From contig JAOTOM010003172.1 in the NCBI GenBank assembly GCA_034440615.1, forward strand, positions 62,001-126,000: a stretch of DNA of 64,000 nucleotides, read 5' to 3'. The notes under the pieces are model-generated. The model did not search any database and was not told where the DNA came from. It was given only the letters and a program-made list of their open reading frames with translations. Made by a program: the position numbers and the translations under genes. The stretch's first letter is position 1; each line of letters opens with the position of its first letter. This document shows, in pieces, positions 58,759-64,000 of this stretch. The DNA comes from Ashinkailepas kermadecensis. Its lineage: Eukaryota; Arthropoda; Thecostraca; Neolepadidae.

Positions 58759-58944
58759 ACGCGACAATCATGGCCTCTGCCTCTGACAGTCGGCCCATCA
58801 GACCCTCTGCACTCTGGACAGACTTAGATACGGTAACTACGCTGTTCGTCATGCGTTAGCAGTGCCTGAGTTTTGGAGATGTTATGTAATTGTTAGATGT
58901 TTCTGGACAAACTTCGATGGTGTGGTCATGATACTGCTCTGCCC

Positions 58945-59105
58945 ACTCTCTCTCTCTCTCTCTCTCCCTCTCCCTCTCCCTCTCCCTCTCCCTCTCCCTC
59001 TCCCTCTCCCTCTCCCTCTCCCTCTCCCTCTTCCTCTTCCTCTTCCTCTTCCTCTTCCTCTCCTTTCCCTCTCCCTCTCCCTTTCCCTCTCACTCTCCCT
59101 CTCTT
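58945..59105 (+). repeat. Polypyrimidine tract (CT)n, (CCCTCT)n, (CCTCTT)n
   Basis: About 160 bases of nearly pure C/T on the plus strand, with a single A near 59091. Three successive repeat types are visible. Mirror-symmetric purine/pyrimidine tracts of this length can form triplex (H-) DNA. Confidence 0.96.
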
Positions 59106-60365
59106 CATATAAAGATATCAGATGCTTAAGTAGGTTTCCATGACGTGCGCAATGCTACACTGCAAAATGCAGATGAAATTTCCTACCCCTTAGAACGAAA
59201 TTTGCACTTGCACCTGATATAAAAGTTTTGACTATGTATGGCAGATATTAGCAAATAACTAAATTATGAAACTTTGAACACAAGACTTCGGTACTGTGTT
59301 ATTGCCCATATCAGAAAGTTCATCACGAACAAGATATGTGCTGTTTTCGCTGCATAACTTTTTCAATCTGAATACACATCGCACGTGTATGTAAATCGTA
59401 TGTGTCGTTAGAAGTGGTGGTAATCACGACACTGAGAACACCAAGATAGTATGATTTTGCCGTGAATGGTGATGCTATGATTACACACTGATAGACACCC
59501 ATGAGTTCATCCGATCCGCATTGGCAAACTATTTTGCATACTACATACTATCCAATACTATGCGATGCTACCGTGTATACTACGACATCCGTATACTGGT
59601 TCATCGTACTGAACTCAACAGCTCCTGAGATATAAAATGTGAGAAAACTTTACCTCCCTGTCGATGCCAGTGAGTGTGTGCTGTGTGCTGTGCACGTTTT
59701 GTTCACGCAGCATCCTGATCAGCATCTGCCAGTACTGATCACTGTTTTGTGATGGGAATCGTCCCGGCGACAAGGTTCCTGCAACTATTCGGTTTCTGGT
59801 GCACTGCACAACCGGGATGCCTGATGCGGCTATGATCCGGCATTGCTGCCAGACGCCGATAACGGGCTGCAACAGTCGTCTGGCGGTCAGATCATATCTT
59901 CCTTTTCTGACACTAATCCATCAAAAGCCTGACAATGAACGAGACACCGCTTCAACATCGGATTCTCCACTGCATGCCACGTCGGCTCCATGGGCCGGCA
60001 GCCCACATCCGCCACTTCTTTTCCAGATAAACACTGCCGGCAGTGCTGCCAACGTGTGAGGAGAAGGGTGTCTTCGGTCGCGTCAGTTGTGCTTGGCAGC
60101 TGGGGTACACGAGACTGCTCGGCAGGTTCGGCGGGCAGATGCCGGCGCGACAAGGGATGAATGCTGATGCGAGTGCCAGCCGTGAGTCCAGTCACGAGCC
60201 TCACCCACGAGCTCACAAGTCCAGTCACGAGTTCCAGTCACGAGTGTCGTCACGAGCCCAATGACAACTCCGGTGTCACAGATAACGGTGCGCAGAAGGA
60301 GAGGGTGGCGATACTGACCCGCAATGACCGGTTCAGTTGTCCATCCGTCTTGGGGTTCATCTCAC
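59106..60365. other. No recognisable gene; short CAGTCACGAG repeats
   Basis: At 60180-60262, CAGTCACGAG or a near relative recurs four or five times. No gene is supported in the remainder. Confidence 0.4.
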
Positions 60366-60369
60366 TGTC

Positions 60370-60552
60370 TGTTTGCTTGACTATCAGCCTATGTATGCTT
60401 GCGTGTAAGTGTGTATGCTTGTCTGTGTGTCTGTCTTTCTGTCTGTTTGTCTGCCTGCCTATGTTTGCATTGTATGCTGTCTGCTTATGTGTCTCTCTGT
60501 GTGCATGTTTGCATGCCAGCTTGTCTGTATATATGTCTCACCGTATATATGC

Positions 60553-60601
<49 letters not shown>

Positions 60602-60612
60602 GTGTGTGTGTA

Positions 60613-60644
<32 letters not shown>

Positions 60645-60700
60645 TGTGTGTGTGTGTGACTGTGTGCTGGTCATTCTGTTTCTGTTTCTGAGTGCTTGTC
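60370..60700 (+). repeat. TGTC-rich tract, (TA)n and (TG)n microsatellites
   Basis: Degenerate TGTCTGTC words at 60365-60540, then (TA)n at 60555-60598, then (TG)n at 60601-60658. Confidence 0.93.
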
Positions 60701-60779
60701 CTTACGTTCGTTCGCCACCTCTACTCGTCCAACTTCCCTCCTCCAACCATTTATCATCCCTGAATCCCTCCGTCCTTAC

Positions 60780-61130
60780 GTCCGAGTCGCTCTGCCATCC
60801 GCCAATCCGATCATCCACCCATCTATCTGCCCATCCACTCGTCCGTTCGTCTGTCCGTCCGTCCGCCATTCATCAATATGTCCGTCCGTCAGTCCATCCC
60901 ATCTCTCCGTCCGTTCGTCCGTCCGTCCGTTCGTCTGTCCGTCCGTCAGTCTATCCCGTCCGTACGTCAGTCTGTCCCGTCCGTACGTCCATCCATCCGT
61001 CTACCCGTCCGTGCATCCCTCCGTCAGTTCCTCCGTCCGTCCGTCCGTCAGTCATTCATCTGTCCGTCCGTCCGTCCACCCGCCCGTTCGTCCGTCCGTC
61101 CGTCCGTCCGTCGAGTCCGTCAGTCCATTT
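60780..61130 (+). repeat. (GTCC)n-like tetranucleotide repeat
   Basis: GTCCGTCC runs with GTCAGTCC, GTTCGTCC and CATCC interruptions. The Ser/Val/Arg/Pro frames over it are low complexity and not genes. Confidence 0.95.
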
Positions 61131-62060
61131 ATCCCTCAGATCGTAGGTTCGTCTATCCAGTGGCGACATTCCCAGTCGTCGGTCACCGTCGGATTCTTCT
61201 CGACAAAAATGCCGGTATGAAGCGGTACTCCAAGCCATCAGCAGACTAATTGGCGCCAGTCGAGTTGACCGTTTTTTCGTCTATGCTCTGTCGCGTCGGG
61301 AATTCGTGTCATGGTATCGGGATTGCTATCTGGTGCATACCTGCCTAACGGAGTGCCAAGCATGAGCCGTGCTCAGAACATCACGGTGGTTTCTTTGCTC
61401 ACTGCGCAGCCGTTTGTTTGATTTTGATTACTAGCTGTGGCTTGCGGCCAACTTCCCGAGTAGGGTTTTCAGCCGAACTTGGAAGACACTTTGAGCGCGT
61501 GGCATTCTCGTGCGGTGCTCTTTGCAGATGTTTTCCTTTAGTATGTCTGTGTCGGACGGCAAACTTAGGCGTCAACATTGCTCAAGTTCTCAGGGGGATC
61601 AGGGGGATGAGAAAAGTTGCCGCTCCGAATTATTCATGTCCTTGTTTTTCGGAGCTGCCGTGCCGCCTCCGAATGGCTGGCGCAAACGGCAGCTCGGTTC
61701 CGGTAACGAACAGTCACTTGTTTACCGACGCGGCCGGACCGACCGCCTCGCGTGAGTGCGTCTCCGCTCAGTGGGCTGGTTAAGCCTCGCACTAATCAGA
61801 TTTGGAGATAGTCATGCCCCATTTTTCAGCCGGGTCGGCGGTTTAATGAGGATGCCAATTACTGCCAGTACCGTAAGCGTCTGGGTGGGCGGGCAGGAAA
61901 AAGTTTGGACGCGCTGCATGACGTTTTCATTTACAATCGCCGCGATGCTCGGGTCGCAGGTGCGAAAAAGAGTGTGGCGAATGCGCCTAATGTGTGCCGT
62001 CATCGGCCGGCGTCCGCGTCTGCTGTTCTGACGCTGAGTTTTCGTTTTTGCCGCCGCGGC
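61131..62060. other. No recognisable gene
   Basis: Overlapping frames of 80-120 codons in moderately GC-rich DNA (61418-62031) show no recognised domain. Confidence 0.38.
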
Positions 62061-62067
62061 CGGCCCT

Positions 62068-62220
62068 GTCTGTGCAGAGGAGAGGCGTGATCCTCACATG
62101 TTCAACAAGTGCCTTGTGGCGGCACGGACGGAGAGGTTGGCCCTGCCGGTGCAGAGGAGAGGCTGCGTGATCCTCACATGTTCAACAAGTGCCGTGTGGA
62201 GGCACGGACCGAGAGGCCGA
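62068..62220 (+). repeat. 80-bp duplication
   Basis: TGTGCAGAGGAGAGGC, GTGATCCTCACATGTTCAAC and GGCACGGAC recur 79-80 bases apart, with a two-base insertion in the second copy. Confidence 0.9.
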
Positions 62221-62364
62221 CCCGGCCCCAGCTGTGGTGTGAGGTGACGATGGTGACGATGGTGAAGATGGCCGGGCCGATCAGCGGTGACTCCCATAAG
62301 CCAGCCTCATCTCCCGTCCGCCGGCATTGGACGAAGGTGTCCGGCTCTGGAGCCGACCCTGGCG

Positions 62365-62503
62365 TCACCGTCACCGTCACCGTCACCGTCACCGTCACCG
62401 TCACCGTCACCGTCACCGTCACCGTCACCGTCACCGTCACCGTCACCGTCACCGTCACCGCCACCGCCACCGCCACCGCCACCGCCACCGCCACCGCCAC
62501 CGC
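62365..62503 (+). repeat. Hexanucleotide repeat (CACCGT)n then (CACCGC)n
   Basis: About 16 copies of CACCGT, then an abrupt switch to about seven of CACCGC. Dipeptide frames (Val-Thr, Gly-Asp and so on) are by-products. Confidence 0.97.
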
Positions 62504-62509
62504 TGACCC

Positions 62510-63808
62510 CGCTTCCCACCCCCGCCACCTCCACCGCTGACCCCGCTGCCCGCCGGCTTATATTAGCACGGCGAGCGTCCTCACCTAATGGCGGCGCATT
62601 GTCATGCTAATCGGCGTCGCCTGGAGGATCCGCGTCATCGCAGGGGCGACTCACCTTGGCGTGACGGCGTGACGCGGCGCCGTCACCACAATCACGACAC
62701 ATGGCGGCGTCCTCGGCCGAGGTTCGATACTCAGGCCGGCAGTCTCTCTGACTTTAGGAGCAGTTCCTTCCCTTAAAGCCTCACATATAAGCAATAGTGG
62801 AAGACCTTTTTGACGCATGGACGGCATTGGTCACATAGCGGAACAAATGGAGGAGCATGACTATTTCATCACCTGAGGCATGAACGGTTCGTGCTCCAAA
62901 GAAGAAATGGTTCACTGCGGTTGAGAAAAAAACTGTGTTCTGTGGTTTCAAGGAGGAATCTACGTTGCTTCCAGCAGTCACCCCTATCCTATTCCAAGCC
63001 ACCCTTGTATGACTACGTACTTACTGGCGTGACCAAGGAGAGGCGAAGGGGTAGCCCCTAGAGGATCGGAGGGGCCCTCAAGGTGTTGGTGCAGCGATGG
63101 CGATACTCCAGCAGCTATTGTCGCTCCAGCGGTACCAATTGCTTCGCCTTGAGCCGGAGTGACACCCGTTAAACAAAAAGAAAAAGTATGACTTGCAGGA
63201 TGCTCTGTGTTTGGCATAGCCGGAAAGGCATGTTGTTAGTTTTTCCCTTGTCCCCAAATCTTGCACTTATTTCCCCACACTGGTATTCACGCCTCATTTT
63301 GAGGAAGTATGAAGGTGTTGAAAGGGCGCTGAAAGGTTGAAAACAGGCGTTGAAACAATGTGGGTGCAGAGGCGCAGTCAGGGGAGGACCGTGGGCCTAG
63401 CCCCTTCTCCCTCAGCAACCAAAATACACTGCATGAGACAAGACATTCTGAGATCTTCGCGACGCAACACCTATCCTTTCTTCTTTGCATTTTTTGGTCG
63501 CCCTCTTAGGAATATTCTAACTGTGCCACTGGTGCCCCTCGCCATTATCATGAATACCCTCCGAATTAAGCTTTGTCTGGACGCAATGATAACGGAAAGA
63601 AACAATTGTGTTTATGGAGATGAGAAATTGTATTTTGACCCAAGCTGATAGCTGATGGTCCTGCCTTCCTTTAGGATGTCCTAAAGTCCACTTATTTTCC
63701 GTAACAGGTTTTCTTTTGTTGGCTGTTGTCGGCAGCTAAACGGTTTCTTGGTTTTTATCAAACTGTTGGACCATGATTGCAGGTGGTCTCGCAGTAGCTA
63801 TATAAGTA

Positions 63809-63810
<2 letters not shown>
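62510..63810. other. No recognisable gene
   Basis: CpG-rich to about 62740, then AT-richer. A 103-codon frame at 63337-63648 has no recognised motif. Confidence 0.4.
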
Positions 63811-63814
<4 letters not shown>

Positions 63815-63875
<61 letters not shown>

Positions 63876-63878
63876 TAA
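63815..63878. repeat. (TA)n microsatellite
   Basis: Alternating TA with small interruptions near the window end. Confidence 0.97.
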
Positions 63879-64000
63879 CTTTAGGGGTCATTTTAAAATA
63901 AAGTGACCGAGATTCGAGGAGTTTCGGAAACGTGGAGGCCTCTTCAGATATTCACTCCATCCCATAGATCGAATCCTGTCTACGCCACTGTACGTACATG

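Noticed and set aside
60459..61238. Frames with Val/Cys/Ser-rich low complexity over TG, TA and GTCC repeats
   Set aside because: Entirely explained by microsatellite translation.
63900..64000. Phrase near the end (GATCGAATCCTGTCTACGCCACTG) like the end of a DNA transposon or SINE
   Set aside because: It runs off the window, and no second end or copy is available to support it.

Overview
The window looks like intergenic or repeat-dominated DNA from a metazoan nuclear genome, most likely a marine invertebrate such as a mollusc or a lancelet. That placement is inferred from three things: a CR1/L2-like non-LTR retrotransposon, tRNA-derived SINE-like heads, and very many minisatellites alternating with CpG-rich patches. 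I found no bacterial operon, no rRNA or CRISPR array, no intact tRNA, and no host protein-coding exon I could defend. The long open frames are almost all by-products of tandem repeats whose unit lacks stop codons.

Layout. 1-5 kb: a 37-bp minisatellite with a four-unit higher-order repeat, a reverse-transcriptase relic, 16-bp and 56-bp arrays, a (TA)n tract, and the first copy of an AGGTCA-rich interspersed repeat. 6-10 kb: a perfect hairpin, weak tRNA-like heads, one good SINE candidate, and three copies of a foldback-like family. 11-22 kb: mostly unrecognised DNA with a 63-bp array, a 46-bp array, microsatellites and a diverged duplicated block. 22-27 kb: a CpG-rich 43-bp array, a LINE relic with its middle missing, and 41-bp, 33-bp and palindromic 30-bp arrays. 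27.5-31.1 kb: the one near-complete gene-bearing element, a minus-strand LINE with endonuclease and reverse transcriptase, broken by frameshifts and a stop. 31.8-36.2 kb: a 15-bp array and a 43/44-bp array. 39-41 kb: a 26-bp array and the second AGGTCA-family copy. 41.8-48.4 kb: a roughly 6.6-kb array of a 17-bp unit. 48.6-52.1 kb: a 62-bp array with G-quadruplex-type runs and a 52/54-bp array containing a 582-bp block duplication. 54.4-55.2 kb: a second LINE relic interrupted by a hAT-like MITE candidate. 55.5-63.9 kb: further minisatellites, a polypyrimidine tract and short-motif repeats.

By hand addition, recognisable tandem repeats cover roughly 18 kb, more than a quarter of the window. 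No genes are seen working together. The story is one of retrotransposition followed by decay, and of repeated local tandem amplification. The most unusual objects are the 17-bp mega-array, the G-run array, the foldback trio, and the two-copy AGGTCA family, which I cannot assign to any named family.
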